DNA from: Burkholderiales bacterium 39-55-53
Lineage (GTDB): Bacteria > Pseudomonadota > Gammaproteobacteria > Burkholderiales > Burkholderiaceae_C
Direction of reading: 5' to 3'
Assembly: GCA_002282445.1 (NCBI GenBank)
Contig: NCJK01000001.1
Span: 372,001-436,000 of the forward strand
DNA length: 64,000 bases
Shown: positions 52,511-62,382 of the stretch, one piece after another
Layout of the letters: every line of letters starts with the position of its first letter
Numbering within the stretch: position 1 is the stretch's first letter
Translations under genes and position numbers: made by a program
The notes under the pieces: generated by a model
What the model was told of the DNA's origin: nothing
Seen by the model: only the letters and a program-made list of their open reading frames with translations
The model's database searches: none

Positions 52511-54762
52511 CAAAATCCTTTGGTGAGTCGTAAAGAATTCAAAACGACCCACAACGAGCTCAGCGCCATTCCCAATCCAGCCAACCAGGCAGGCAACCAG
52601 CCCACCACAGCCAGAGGCACGCACAAGGCGTTGTAAGCAGCGGCCCAGACCAAGTTTTGCTTGACCACACGCAGGGTATGCCTAGCCAACTTGATACTTT
52701 GCGCCACCACCAACAAACTGCCCCCCATCAAAACCAAGTCCGATTTAGACTGGGCCAAGGGCACAGCGTTGCCAAATGCCATGGAAACATGAGCGCCAGC
52801 AAGCACGGGGCCATCATTGAGGCCATCGCCCACCATCGCTACCCGTGCACCTTGTGACTGCGCGGCTTGCATGCGAGAAAGTTTGTCTTGCGGTGTGCAG
52901 GCACCAAAAGCTTGGGTGATGCCCACCTCTTGTGCGACTTGCTGAGCTGATTCAGGTCGGTCCCCTGAAAGCAACCAGACATTGACATTGAGCTGGCTCA
53001 AGGCTTGAACGGTTTGCACCGCATCAGCCCGTATGTCTTCCGTCAGTTGCCAACTGGCCAACCACTCGTTTTCGGTACATAAGTGTACTTGGCAAATGCT
53101 TGCTTTTGAGGGTATCCCCTTGGTTTTTGGCGCACAAAACTTTGCTGAACCGAGGCGCAGCAGACCATCAGAGCGCCCTTCTAGGCCAAAACCAATGATT
53201 TCGTGCACATCCAGTACCGCCGCCAGACTTTGCCCAGTGACTTCTTGAGCCTTCACCAAGGCACGAGACAGCGGGTGCAAAGAGTGTTTGGCTAGCGCGG
53301 CAGCAAGGTTGAGGGCGGCTTCAGGCGTCACCCCATCGGCTGTCATGACCTGTGAGATGCGCTGGCCGTCTTGGGTCAGCGTCCCCGTCTTGTCAAAAAT
53401 CAAGGTGTCAATTTCCGCCAAAGACTCTAAGGCCTGCAGGTTGCGCACCATCACGCCATGGCGTGCCAGATTGCCTGCTGCAGCCAGCATCGCAGCAGGC
53501 GTGGCCAGCGACAAAGCACATGGACAAGTCACCACCAGCACAGCCACAGCCACCATCAAGGCGTGGCTAGGGTTGGCAGGCCACCAATACACAGCCGATA
53601 ACGCTGCCAGCACCAGGACCCCAATCAGGAACGGCTTGGCAATGCGGTCTGCCAATTGCGCCAAGCGCGGCTTTTGCAGCGAGGCGTTTTCCATCAAGGA
53701 CACGATTTGCGAGAACTGCGTGCCCTCGCCCACCTGCACCACGCGCACCGTGACGATGCCGCTCAAGTTGTGGCTGCCCGCCACCACCGTATCACCCACA
53801 CCTCGCGCTTGCGGGCGTGACTCTCCCGTCAGCAAGGCCTCATCCGCTAAGGTTTGGCCTTGCAAAATCACACCATCGGTAGGAAAGCTCTCCGAGGGCG
53901 ACACACGTATCACATCGCCCACCATCACTCGGCGCACGGCCACGCGCTCAAACTCGCCGCTGGGCAGCTGACGCTCCACGCTGTCGGGCAAGCGGTTCAT
54001 CAAAGCTTCCAGTGCGCCCGCCGTGCGGTCACGTGCGCGCAACTCTAGCCATCGGCCTGTGAGCAAGAAAAACACAAACATGGTCAGGGAGTCGAAATAC
54101 ACCTCTGCACCAAACATGCCCTCGGGTTCAAACGTGGCAACCGTGCTGAGCAAAAAAGTGATCGCCATCCCCAGCGCCACAGGCAAATCCATGCTCACAC
54201 GACGCGCACGAATGTCACGCCAAGCATTGCTGAAAAATGGCCCGCATGAAAACAACACCACCGGCAGTGACAGCACCCATGAGGCCCAACGCAACAAAAA
54301 CACCATGTCGGGCGTGATGTCGCCCTCTTGCGCCACATATGCTGGGTAGGCGTACATCATGACTTGCATCATGCAAAAACCAGCCACCAGCCAACGCCAC
54401 AGCGCACGACGACCCTCTTCGTGGCGTGCTTGGCGCAGGCTGCTGTCAGCTGCGGGCAGCGCTCCGTAGCCCACTTTGTTGATGGCTGCTATCCATGCAG
54501 AAGGTTTAACTTGAGCTTCTGACCACACCACCTTGGCACGGTGAGTAGCGGCATTGACCTCGACTGACTGCACACCAGGCACCGACATCAATGCTTCTTC
54601 CACCGTGAAAGCACAGGCCGCACAATGCATGCCTTGAATCACAACGTGCGAATCCCAACAGTCATTGCTGCTGTTCGCTTGCTTGCTTTTGTGCTGCTGA
54701 CTGAAGCGCAACCACTCTTGGCGGTCGTCGAGCAGTTCAACCATGGATGTATCTGAATTCAT
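52510..54762 (-). CDS. ccoI: Copper-translocating P1B-type ATPase, CcoI
   Basis: A 750-residue heavy-metal ATPase. The N-terminal HMA domain has MHCAACAFTVEEAL; the membrane metal site is TCPCALSLATP (CPC); the phosphorylated Asp is in DKTGTLTQDG; the ATP-binding and hinge motif is MVGDGLNDGPVLAGA. Adjacent ccoS and ccoN indicate the CcoI/FixI role, moving copper for the CuB centre. An FNR-type box lies 37 bases upstream. Confidence 0.95.
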   Translation of the reverse strand: MNSDTSMVELLDDRQEWLRFSQQHKSKQANSSNDCWDSHVVIQGMHCAACAFTVEEALMSVPGVQSVEVNAATHRAKVVWSEAQVKPSAWIAAINKVGYGALPAADSSLRQARHEEGRRALWRWLVAGFCMMQVMMYAYPAYVAQEGDITPDMVFLLRWASWVLSLPVVLFSCGPFFSNAWRDIRARRVSMDLPVALGMAITFLLSTVATFEPEGMFGAEVYFDSLTMFVFFLLTGRWLELRARDRTAGALEALMNRLPDSVERQLPSGEFERVAVRRVMVGDVIRVSPSESFPTDGVILQGQTLADEALLTGESRPQARGVGDTVVAGSHNLSGIVTVRVVQVGEGTQFSQIVSLMENASLQKPRLAQLADRIAKPFLIGVLVLAALSAVYWWPANPSHALMVAVAVLVVTCPCALSLATPAAMLAAAGNLARHGVMVRNLQALESLAEIDTLIFDKTGTLTQDGQRISQVMTADGVTPEAALNLAAALAKHSLHPLSRALVKAQEVTGQSLAAVLDVHEIIGFGLEGRSDGLLRLGSAKFCAPKTKGIPSKASICQVHLCTENEWLASWQLTEDIRADAVQTVQALSQLNVNVWLLSGDRPESAQQVAQEVGITQAFGACTPQDKLSRMQAAQSQGARVAMVGDGLNDGPVLAGAHVSMAFGNAVPLAQSKSDLVLMGGSLLVVAQSIKLARHTLRVVKQNLVWAAAYNALCVPLAVVGWLPAWLAGLGMALSSLWVVLNSLRLTKGF

Positions 54763-54798
54763 AAAGGATGTAGCCTAACGGTTCTATCTAAAGCGCAC

Positions 54799-54812
54799 TT
54801 GACGTGTATCAA
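54799..54812. promoter_or_regulatory. FNR-type box between ccoI and a universal stress gene
   Basis: TTGAC-GTGT-ATCAA, the same one-mismatch form as the hemN/fnr box. It lies 37-50 bases upstream of the ccoI ATG and 58-71 bases upstream of the stress-gene ATG, so either or both may be FNR targets. Confidence 0.7.
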
Positions 54813-54869
54813 CACCGTCCCATGCTCATGCTGTAAGCTCCAACACAGAAATCAACAAAGGAGCAATTG

Positions 54870-55313
54870 ATGTACAAACGCATTTTGGTCGCCACAGATG
54901 GATCCACATTATCCAAGAAGGCCATTACCAGTGCCATTGAATTGGCTGCTTTGAGCGGCGCAGAGTTGATCGCTGTGAAAGTGACACCTCGTTACCCTCA
55001 AAGCTACTTCGAAGGCTCTTTGCCCTTGAGCGCGAGCGAAGTCTCTAAAGTTGAAAAAGGCTGGGCAGATGCTGCACAAAAAGTCTTAGACGCTGTGGTG
55101 AAGTCTGCCAAAGCGCAAGGTGTGAATGCCAAAGCTGTGGTGGTTAAGTCCGACATCGTTTCAGACGCTCTGATTGCCGCTGCAAAAAAACACAAAGCCG
55201 ACTTGATCGTGATGGCCTCACACGGCCGCCGTGGCATCAAACGCTTGCTGTTGGGCAGCGAGACTCAACAAGTTCTGACACACGCCAGTGTGCCAGTACT
55301 GGTACTGCGTTAA
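54870..55313 (+). CDS. Universal stress protein next to cbb3 genes
   Basis: A 147-residue Usp starting MYKRILVATDGSTLSKKAIT, with the ATP-type motif ASHGRRGIKRLLLGSETQQ. Position beside an FNR-type box suggests it is induced by low oxygen, as known for some Usps of other proteobacteria. ATG at 54870 has AAAGGAG upstream; a TTG one codon earlier is less likely. Confidence 0.93.
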   Translation: MYKRILVATDGSTLSKKAITSAIELAALSGAELIAVKVTPRYPQSYFEGSLPLSASEVSKVEKGWADAAQKVLDAVVKSAKAQGVNAKAVVVKSDIVSDALIAAAKKHKADLIVMASHGRRGIKRLLLGSETQQVLTHASVPVLVLR

Positions 55314-55332
55314 TCGCCCTGCACGCTCCACG

Positions 55333-55359
55333 AAAAAGCCGCTCTATGAGCGGCTTTTT
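55333..55359 (+). terminator. Rho-independent terminator after the universal stress gene
   Basis: Arms AAAAAGCCGCTC (55333-55344) and GAGCGGCTTTTT (55348-55359) with a 3-base loop and T-run. It may also end the convergent nitronate monooxygenase gene. Confidence 0.87.
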
Positions 55360-55385
55360 CTTTGGCTGAACGACTTCGGTATTGT

Positions 55386-56339
55386 TTAAGCGCTCACGCG
55401 TTGCTTAGCCTCTTGGTATTCACGTTTCAATCGTGCCACCAACTCAGCCGCAGGCACAACGGATTTCACTGCACCAATGCCTTGACCGCAGCCCCAAATG
55501 TCTTTCCACGCTTTTTGTGCGCCGCCACCAAAGTTCATTTTGCTGGGGTCACTTTCAGGCAAGTTTTCTGGGTCCAAGCCTGCATTGCGGATGGAAGGTG
55601 CCAAGTAGTTGCCGTGCACGCCCGTGAACAAATTGCTCAGCACGATATCGTCAGAGGTGCCATCCACCACCGCCTGCTTATAGTCATCGGCCGCACGCGC
55701 TTCTTCGGTCGCAATGAAGGCTGAGCCAATGTAGGCAAAGTCTGCGCCCATCGCTTGCGCAGCCAGCACTGCACCGCCGGTGGCGATCGAGCCGCTCAAG
55801 GCTATTGGGCCATCAAACCATTCGCGAATTTCTTGAATCAAGGCAAACGGGCTCTTCACGCCCGCATGACCACCTGCGCCAGCTGCCACAGCAATGAGGC
55901 CGTCTGCGCCCTTTTCAATCGCCTTCTTGGCAAACTTGTTGTTGATGATGTCGTGCAACACGATGCCGCCGTAGCTGTGCGCTGCCGCATTCACATCTTC
56001 ACGCGCACCGAGCGAGGTGATGATGATCGGCACTTTGTACTTCACACACAAAGCCATGTCGTGCTCTAAGCGGTCATTGCTCTTGTGCACGATTTGGTTG
56101 ATCGCAAAGGGCGCAGCCGGTTGGTCTGGGTGCTCACGATTGTGGGCTGCCAGTGCCTCGGTGATTTCGATCAACCACTCTTCCAACTGTTCAGCGGGAC
56201 GCGCATTGAGCGCGGGCATCGAGCCCACCACGCCCGCTTTGCATTGCGCGATCAGCAACTTGGGGTTGCTGATGATGAACAAAGGCGAAGCGATGACGGG
56301 GAACTTGAGAGACTGCAAAACCGGAGGCAAACGCGACAT
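55386..56339 (-). CDS. Nitronate monooxygenase / 2-nitropropane dioxygenase family
   Basis: A 317-residue FMN-binding TIM-barrel flavoprotein. GAGGHAGVKSPFALIQEI and ALSGSIATGGAVLAAQAMGA bind the FMN phosphate; the start RLPPVLQSLKFPVIASPLFI matches the family. Members oxidise alkyl nitronates, often protecting against propionate-3-nitronate; some relatives are trans-enoyl-ACP reductases. ATG at 56339 has AAGGG upstream. The next gene in the same direction is an acyl-CoA dehydrogenase, but a 74-base gap separates them. Confidence 0.88.
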   Translation of the reverse strand: MSRLPPVLQSLKFPVIASPLFIISNPKLLIAQCKAGVVGSMPALNARPAEQLEEWLIEITEALAAHNREHPDQPAAPFAINQIVHKSNDRLEHDMALCVKYKVPIIITSLGAREDVNAAAHSYGGIVLHDIINNKFAKKAIEKGADGLIAVAAGAGGHAGVKSPFALIQEIREWFDGPIALSGSIATGGAVLAAQAMGADFAYIGSAFIATEEARAADDYKQAVVDGTSDDIVLSNLFTGVHGNYLAPSIRNAGLDPENLPESDPSKMNFGGGAQKAWKDIWGCGQGIGAVKSVVPAAELVARLKREYQEAKQRVSA

Positions 56340-56413
56340 ATCAGACCCTTTAGAAAGTTCAGGGCACGTGAAGTGCCCTGAGATTGATTGCAAGTTTTCG
56401 TGATGATCGAAAC

Positions 56414-58204
56414 TTAGAACGCGTCGAGCGCCAACTCAGTCACGCTGTCCGCACCGTCCACGATGCTGTCGCGCATGCCTGGCACTTTGGTCAGAATGTG
56501 GTCGGCGTAGAAACGTGCGGTGGTGATTTTGGATTGCATGAACACCGCATCGTTGCCCTTGGCCAGCTCAGCTTCAGCCACCAACAAGGCACGGCCCATT
56601 TGCCAACCGGCCACCAAGTTGCCAGTGAGCATGAGGTAAGGCACGCTACCAGCAAACACAGCATTGGGGCTGGCTTTGGCGCCAGCCACCACGAAGTCGA
56701 CCACATCCAAGAAGGCTTCGCGAGCGGCCTTCAAACGAGCGGCCATCGCCGTGGCGTTGGCGCTGCCACTCTTGAGCAAGTCAGCTTCTGTGTTGGCGAT
56801 TTGCGCGGCAATGCCTTTGGCAGTTTGGCCACCGTCACGTCCTGTTTTACGTCCGATCAAATCGTTGGCTTGAATGGCGGTCGTGCCTTCGTAAATCGTC
56901 AAAATTTTGGAGTCGCGGTAGTACTGCGCAGCACCTGTTTCTTCGATGAAGCCCATGCCGCCGTGCACTTGCACGCCCAAGCTAGTGACTTCCAAACTCA
57001 TCTCGGTGCTAAAGCCTTTGACCAAAGGCACCAAAAATTCGTAGAACGCCAAGTTATCTTTGCGCGTGTCGGCATCTGGGTGGTGGTGCGACGCGTCATA
57101 CGCAGCAGCAGCCACAGTAGCCATGGCGCGGCAACCTTCGGTGTAGGCGCGCATGGTCATCAACATGCGACGCACATCGGGGTGGTGAATGATGGGCGCG
57201 CTGGTTTTCATGCTGCCGTCCACGGGGCGGCTTTGCACGCGATCGCGTGAAAAAGCAACCGCCTTTTGGTAAGAGCGCTCAGCAATCGAAATACCTTGCA
57301 CACCCACGGCGTAACGGGCGGCATTCATCATGATGAACATGTATTCGAGGCCACGGTTTTCTTCGCCGACCAAAAAGCCAATCGCACCGCCGTGGTCGCC
57401 ATACTGCAACACCGCTGTGGGGCTGGCTTTGATGCCCATCTTGTGCTCGATGCTCACGCAATGCACATCGTTGCGTGCGCCCAAAGAACCATCTTTGTTG
57501 ACCATGAACTTGGGCACCACAAACAAGCTAATGCCCTTCACGCCTTCAGGCGCGCCTTGCACGCGGGCCAACACCAAGTGAATGATGTTCTCGGCCATGT
57601 CGTGTTCACCGTAAGTGATGTAGATCTTGGTACCGAATACTTTGTAGGTGCCGTCTGGCAATGGCTCAGCACGCGTACGCACAGCAGCCAGGTCAGAACC
57701 GGCTTGTGGCTCGGTCAAATTCATCGTACCGGTCCACTCACCAGAGATGAGCTTCTCAAGGTAAGTGGCTTTCAGCTCGTCAGAGCCAGCGGTGAGCAAG
57801 GCCTCAATCGCGCCGTCGGTCAACATAGGACACAAGGCAAAGCTCATGTTGGCTGAGTTGAGCATTTCGCCACACGCTGCACCAATAGTCTTTGGCAACC
57901 CTTGACCGCCGAAGTCTGCAGGATGCTGCAGGCTTTGCCAGCCGCCCTCGCAATACTGTTGGTAGGCTTCTTTGAAGCCGGGAGTGGTGGTGACGTGGCC
58001 GTCTTTGAAGAACGATGGATTCTTGTCACCTTCCCAGTTCAAAGGCACGAGCACAGACTCATTCAACTTCGCGCATTCTTCGAGCACAGCTTGGGCGGTT
58101 TCCACACCCATGTCTTCGAACGCAGGAATTTGGGCCACTTGATCGAGGCCTGCCAAGTGTTCCATGTTGAACACCATGTCTTTGATGGGGGCGATGTAAC
58201 TCAT
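56414..58204 (-). CDS. Acyl-CoA dehydrogenase, long (~600 aa) type
   Basis: A 596-residue acyl-CoA dehydrogenase with a C-terminal extension, as in the DmdC/AcdA-like class. Conserved parts are [39 protein letters not shown] and [19 protein letters not shown], the FAD-contact region. Electrons go to ETF, encoded just upstream. Substrate chain length is uncertain. A terminator at 58232-58257 separates it from etfA, so it has its own promoter or depends on read-through. ATG at 58204 is used rather than a start 15 bases upstream. Confidence 0.92.
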   Translation of the reverse strand: MSYIAPIKDMVFNMEHLAGLDQVAQIPAFEDMGVETAQAVLEECAKLNESVLVPLNWEGDKNPSFFKDGHVTTTPGFKEAYQQYCEGGWQSLQHPADFGGQGLPKTIGAACGEMLNSANMSFALCPMLTDGAIEALLTAGSDELKATYLEKLISGEWTGTMNLTEPQAGSDLAAVRTRAEPLPDGTYKVFGTKIYITYGEHDMAENIIHLVLARVQGAPEGVKGISLFVVPKFMVNKDGSLGARNDVHCVSIEHKMGIKASPTAVLQYGDHGGAIGFLVGEENRGLEYMFIMMNAARYAVGVQGISIAERSYQKAVAFSRDRVQSRPVDGSMKTSAPIIHHPDVRRMLMTMRAYTEGCRAMATVAAAAYDASHHHPDADTRKDNLAFYEFLVPLVKGFSTEMSLEVTSLGVQVHGGMGFIEETGAAQYYRDSKILTIYEGTTAIQANDLIGRKTGRDGGQTAKGIAAQIANTEADLLKSGSANATAMAARLKAAREAFLDVVDFVVAGAKASPNAVFAGSVPYLMLTGNLVAGWQMGRALLVAEAELAKGNDAVFMQSKITTARFYADHILTKVPGMRDSIVDGADSVTELALDAF

Positions 58205-58231
58205 GTTTGATGTCTCCAAAATTCAATACAA

Positions 58232-58257
58232 AAAAGGCACCCCGAAGAGTGCCTTTT
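58232..58257 (-). terminator. Rho-independent terminator after etfA
   Basis: On the minus strand AAAAGGCAC and GTGCCTTTT form a 9-bp stem followed by a T-run. It is 11 bases past the etfA stop and 28 before the acyl-CoA dehydrogenase start. Confidence 0.85.
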
Positions 58258-58267
58258 CACAGAAGGT

Positions 58268-59200
58268 TTACAGCGCTGCAACCAGCTCTGGCACAGCGAC
58301 AAACAAATCAGCCTCTAGACCGAAGTCTGCCACGCTGAAGATCGGTGCTTCTGGGTCTTTGTTGATGGCCACGATGATCTTGCTGTCTTTCATACCCGCC
58401 AAGTGCTGGATGGCTCCGCTGATACCGCATGCCACATACAGTTCAGGGGCAACGATTTTGCCGGTTTGACCCACTTGCAAGTCGTTGGCAGCATAACCCG
58501 CGTCCACCGCAGCGCGGCTAGCGCCAATAGCGGCTCCGAGCTTGTCAGCCAGAGGAATCATGACTTCGTCAAACTTCTCGGAACTGCCCAAGGCACGGCC
58601 ACCAGAGACGATGGTTTTGGCTGCGGTCAGCTCTGGGCGGTCGCTCTTGGTGACTTCACGGCCCACAAAGCTGCTCTTGCCAGAGTCTGTGGCAGCTGCT
58701 GCAGTTTCCACAGCGGCAGAACCACCAGAAGATGCAGCGGCATCAAAACCCGTGGTGCGCACGGTGATGACCTTCACAGCATCGCTCGATTGCACAGTGG
58801 CAATCGCGTTACCTGCGTAGATGGGGCGCTCAAACGTGTCTGGGCTGTCCACTTTGGTGATGTCGCTGATTTGGCCCACGTCCAACTTGGCGGCCACGCG
58901 AGGGGCCACGTTTTTACCGTTGGCTGTGGCGGGGAACAAGATGTGGGTGTAGTTGCCAGCGATGGCCAAGACTTGGGCTGCCACGTTCTCGGCCAAGCCC
59001 ACTTCAAGGCTTGCGCCATCGGCGTGAATGACTTTGCTCACGCCAGCGATTTGCGCGGCAGCGGCTGCGGCAGCGCCTGCGTTGTGACCAGCCACCAGCA
59101 CGTGCACATCAGCGCCAATCGCGACTGCGGCGGTGACGGTGTTCAAAGTTGCCCCTTTGATCGAGGCGTTGTCGTGTTCTGCAATAACGAGGGATGTCAT
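58268..59200 (-). CDS. etfA: Electron transfer flavoprotein subunit alpha
   Basis: A 310-residue FAD-carrying alpha subunit. The FAD motif in the C-terminal domain is [20 protein letters not shown], with [13 protein letters not shown] upstream. It is 12 bases after etfB and passes electrons from acyl-CoA dehydrogenases to ETF-QO. Confidence 0.96.
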   Translation of the reverse strand: MTSLVIAEHDNASIKGATLNTVTAAVAIGADVHVLVAGHNAGAAAAAAAQIAGVSKVIHADGASLEVGLAENVAAQVLAIAGNYTHILFPATANGKNVAPRVAAKLDVGQISDITKVDSPDTFERPIYAGNAIATVQSSDAVKVITVRTTGFDAAASSGGSAAVETAAAATDSGKSSFVGREVTKSDRPELTAAKTIVSGGRALGSSEKFDEVMIPLADKLGAAIGASRAAVDAGYAANDLQVGQTGKIVAPELYVACGISGAIQHLAGMKDSKIIVAINKDPEAPIFSVADFGLEADLFVAVPELVAAL

Positions 59201-59212
59201 GGTCGTTTTTCC

Positions 59213-59962
59213 TTAGATAACTTTTGCCACGTTCTTGAGCTTGTCTACCAAAGTGGCGACGTCTGGCACCTTGATGCCGGCGCTGCGCTTGGCTGGCTCC
59301 ATCACTTTGAGCGTTTTGATACGGGGGGCTACGTCCACGCCGAGGTCTTCTGGCTTGAACACGTCTAGTTGCTTCTTCTTGGCCTTCATGATGTTGGGCA
59401 AGGTCACATAGCGTGGCTCGTTCAAACGCAAGTCGGTCGTGATGACAGCCGGCATGCTGACGGAGATGGTCTCCAAACCACCGTCGACTTCACGGGTCAC
59501 GCTGGCTTTATCGCCAGCCACTTCAACCTTGGAAGCAAATGTGGCTTGCGGCATATCACCCAAAGCAGCCAACATTTGGCCAGTTTGGTTGCAATCGTCG
59601 TCAATCGCTTGCTTGCCCAGAATTACCAAGCCTGGTTGCTCTTTGTCCACCAAGGCCTTGAGCAGCTTGGCCACGGCCAAGGGTTGCAGCTCTTCAGCGG
59701 TCTCAACCAAGATGCCACGGTCTGCGCCGATGGCCATCGCTGTGCGCAATGTTTCTTGGCATTGGGCCACGCCACACGAGACAGCGATCACTTCAGTGAC
59801 CACGCCCTTTTCTTTGAGGCGAACGGCTTCTTCCACCGCGATCTCGTCAAAGGGGTTCATGCTCATTTTGACGTTGGCAATGTCAACGCCTGAGTTGTCC
59901 GACTTGACGCGGACCTTGACGTTGTAGTCCACCACGCGTTTGACAGCGACCAAAACTTTCAT
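59213..59962 (-). CDS. etfB: Electron transfer flavoprotein subunit beta
   Basis: A 249-residue AMP-binding beta subunit starting [20 protein letters not shown], with [19 protein letters not shown] and [19 protein letters not shown]. It forms the ETF heterodimer with etfA. A perfect 20-bp palindrome lies 34 bases upstream. Confidence 0.97.
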   Translation of the reverse strand: MKVLVAVKRVVDYNVKVRVKSDNSGVDIANVKMSMNPFDEIAVEEAVRLKEKGVVTEVIAVSCGVAQCQETLRTAMAIGADRGILVETAEELQPLAVAKLLKALVDKEQPGLVILGKQAIDDDCNQTGQMLAALGDMPQATFASKVEVAGDKASVTREVDGGLETISVSMPAVITTDLRLNEPRYVTLPNIMKAKKKQLDVFKPEDLGVDVAPRIKTLKVMEPAKRSAGIKVPDVATLVDKLKNVAKVI

Positions 59963-59995
59963 GGCAAAAGCTCCAATTTTTAGAATTAAACAGAT

Positions 59996-60015
59996 TGACG
60001 TTTACGTAAACGTCA
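59996..60015. promoter_or_regulatory. Perfect 20-bp palindrome upstream of etfBA
   Basis: TGACGTTTACGTAAACGTCA is identical to its reverse complement. It lies 34-53 bases upstream of the etfB ATG. It recalls the ACGTTTACGT-type operators described for MerR-family LiuR regulators of branched-chain amino-acid and fatty-acid breakdown in proteobacteria (from memory, unverified). No such regulator gene is in the window. Confidence 0.68.
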
Positions 60016-60083
60016 CATTGTAGAGATCAAAGCACCCATTTCTGCGAACGACCGTGCTTTTTAGGGAAGTCCCTAGGTATGAC

Positions 60084-61328
60084 TTAGGCGGGATGGCGCA
60101 AAACCACTTCTTGTGGCGAATGCACCAGCACCACACCAGCCGCCCGCAAGGCACCCAAAGCCGCAATATTGACCCGGGAACGCGTCAATGACTGGCCATT
60201 GGCCGGATCTTCCATCCAAAAATTCAAATTGAACTTGAGTCCTTGTGGTGCCACTTCAGCCAGTAAGGCCATCGGCTCTGGCGATGGCAATACCCATTGC
60301 ACACTCAAAGCTGCGCCGACCAACTCAGCTTGCACACGCTCAACATTACTCTCTAACCCGACCCAAAAAGTACAGGTTTGCAGAAGATGGCGGCTTTCCA
60401 AAGACAGGTTTTCCACCCGTTGCGTCAGCAGTAATTCATTGGGAACCACCGACTCGCTGCCGTTGCCGGCGCGCACCAAGGTGTAGCGGGTTTTGATGTC
60501 GGTCACACGGCCCTCAAAGCCATCTACGCGCACAAAATCGCCAATGCGCAATGAACGCTCAAGCAAGATGACAAAACCACTGACATAGTTGGCAGCCAGT
60601 TTTTGCAAGCCAAAGCCAATACCCACCCCCAGCGCACCACCGATGACCGACAGCGTCGTGAGGTCAAAGCCCAGGGATGACAAGGCAAACAAAGTACCGA
60701 TGACCAGCAGCAACACCCGAATGGCGTTGGCTGCCACTTTGCGCATGGACAAATCATCAAACGCACGGCTGAGCACGCGCTGCTCTAACGTGGCCGACAG
60801 CCACAGAGCCAGCACCAGAACGAGGCCTGAGGTGAACACCACTTCAAACACATGGGTCACACTGATACGCGTTTTACCCAGCATGAATTGCCAGCTGTCC
60901 AGCTCGGTCATCAACGGCGTCCATAAACCTGTGAACCACAGCACGGCCAAACCCCAAGCCACCCAAGAGACGACTTGCTCCAAAACACGCGCACCGCGAG
61001 AAGTCGGAAATACCGCTGTCAACACCCGAGCAATCAATCGAATCATCACCAGCGAGACCAGCACGGGAAGCACGAGCTTAAGCAATGGGACGCGCTGGAA
61101 CTGCATCAGCACCAACTTCAAAGCAAAAGTCAAACCCAACGCCAGCGCAGGCAACAACACCCCATCCATCAGACGTCGACCAAACAAAATCGACGCCCGA
61201 CCGGTGTATTGCCGCCCAAACACCCAACTCAGCCCCCAAGCCAACGCCAAACACAGCGCTAAACCGGCGAGCTCTAACGCAATCGCTGGACTTTGCAAGT
61301 CCAGCAACCATTCTTGCAATTCATTCAT
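60084..61328 (-). CDS. MscS family mechanosensitive ion channel
   Basis: A 414-residue protein. The N-terminal half has about five TM segments; the pore and beta-domain region reads VIGGALGVGIGFGLQKLAAN, ERSLRIGDFVRVDGFEGRVT, and RAGNGSESVVPNELLLTQRV. This MscS core lies at about residues 225-310. It releases solutes on hypo-osmotic shock or may have other roles. It lies four bases after the deacetylase gene on the same strand. Confidence 0.92.
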   Translation of the reverse strand: MNELQEWLLDLQSPAIALELAGLALCLALAWGLSWVFGRQYTGRASILFGRRLMDGVLLPALALGLTFALKLVLMQFQRVPLLKLVLPVLVSLVMIRLIARVLTAVFPTSRGARVLEQVVSWVAWGLAVLWFTGLWTPLMTELDSWQFMLGKTRISVTHVFEVVFTSGLVLVLALWLSATLEQRVLSRAFDDLSMRKVAANAIRVLLLVIGTLFALSSLGFDLTTLSVIGGALGVGIGFGLQKLAANYVSGFVILLERSLRIGDFVRVDGFEGRVTDIKTRYTLVRAGNGSESVVPNELLLTQRVENLSLESRHLLQTCTFWVGLESNVERVQAELVGAALSVQWVLPSPEPMALLAEVAPQGLKFNLNFWMEDPANGQSLTRSRVNIAALGALRAAGVVLVHSPQEVVLRHPA

Positions 61329-61331
61329 GGA

Positions 61332-62285
61332 TTAAATATCGGCTAACACGCGCACATGCGCTTCAACGCTGCGACTCAGCGAGCTCAAATCGTACCCGCC
61401 TTCTAGGCAAGACACGATGCGCCCTTTGGCGTGACGCGCCGCAATGTCACGCATGCGGTGGGTGATCCAGGCATAGTCTTGCTCCACCAAACCCATTTGG
61501 CCCATGTCATCTTCGCGATGGGCATCAAAACCCGCGCTGATGAAAATCATTTCGGGCTTGAACTCTTCTAAGCGAGGCACCCAGTGCATCTCGATCAGTT
61601 CACGCACTTCCATACCCTTGGTGTAAGCCGGCACTGGGATGTTGAGCATGTTGGCAGCGGGGTGTTCCGTGCCACTGTGCGGATAAAACGGATGCTGAAA
61701 GAAGCTGACCATCAACACACGATCATCGCCGCTGAGGATGTCTTCCGTGCCATTGCCGTGGTGCACATCAAAGTCCACCACCGCCACGCGCTTCAAGCCG
61801 TGGCGCTCTAGCGCGTACTTGGCCGCAATGGCAATGTTGTTGAAAAAACAAAAACCACTGGCTTTGTTGCGTGCGGCATGGTGTCCAGGCGGACGAATGG
61901 CACAAAACGCGTTGGTGAGCTCACCCGCAATGACCGCATCGGTGGCAGCCACAGCTGCGCCGGCAGAGGCTAAAGCGGCTTTCCACGTATAGCTATTGAT
62001 ATGGGTGTCAGAGTCCAAGTGGCCATAGGCAGGACCACCAGCAGCCATGTCTTCCACCAGCTGGTCCGACAAGCCGCGCAAAGACGCGATGTACATGCGG
62101 TCATGGGCCAGCTCAATATCGGCCAAGGGCGCTTCGGGCGCCTCAATCGCGGTGAGGCCCAAATCAACGCCGCTGATGAGCAAACGGTCTTGAATGGCGC
62201 TGAGGCGCTCGGGACACTCGGGGTGGCCTTCGCCCATCTCATGCTTCATGCACAGGGGATGCGTGTAATAACCTGTTTTGCTCAT
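61332..62285 (-). CDS. Histone-deacetylase-like amidohydrolase
   Basis: A 317-residue arginase-fold deacetylase. Motifs include RPPGHHAARNKASGFCFFNN and VAVVDFDVHHGNGTEDILSG, with the zinc Asp/His and catalytic His pair intact. Bacterial members act on acetylated polyamines or unknown substrates (acetoin-utilisation AcuC relatives). Cotranscription with the MscS gene is likely; the functional link is unknown. Confidence 0.92.
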   Translation of the reverse strand: MSKTGYYTHPLCMKHEMGEGHPECPERLSAIQDRLLISGVDLGLTAIEAPEAPLADIELAHDRMYIASLRGLSDQLVEDMAAGGPAYGHLDSDTHINSYTWKAALASAGAAVAATDAVIAGELTNAFCAIRPPGHHAARNKASGFCFFNNIAIAAKYALERHGLKRVAVVDFDVHHGNGTEDILSGDDRVLMVSFFQHPFYPHSGTEHPAANMLNIPVPAYTKGMEVRELIEMHWVPRLEEFKPEMIFISAGFDAHREDDMGQMGLVEQDYAWITHRMRDIAARHAKGRIVSCLEGGYDLSSLSRSVEAHVRVLADI

Positions 62286-62382
62286 CTCGTCTGCCTCGGT
62301 TCTTATTCAAGTCAGCTTACCATGTAGGCCTAGCTTTTTCCCTTGCAAATACTGCGTGAAAACACATACAGCCCCGTTTTAC

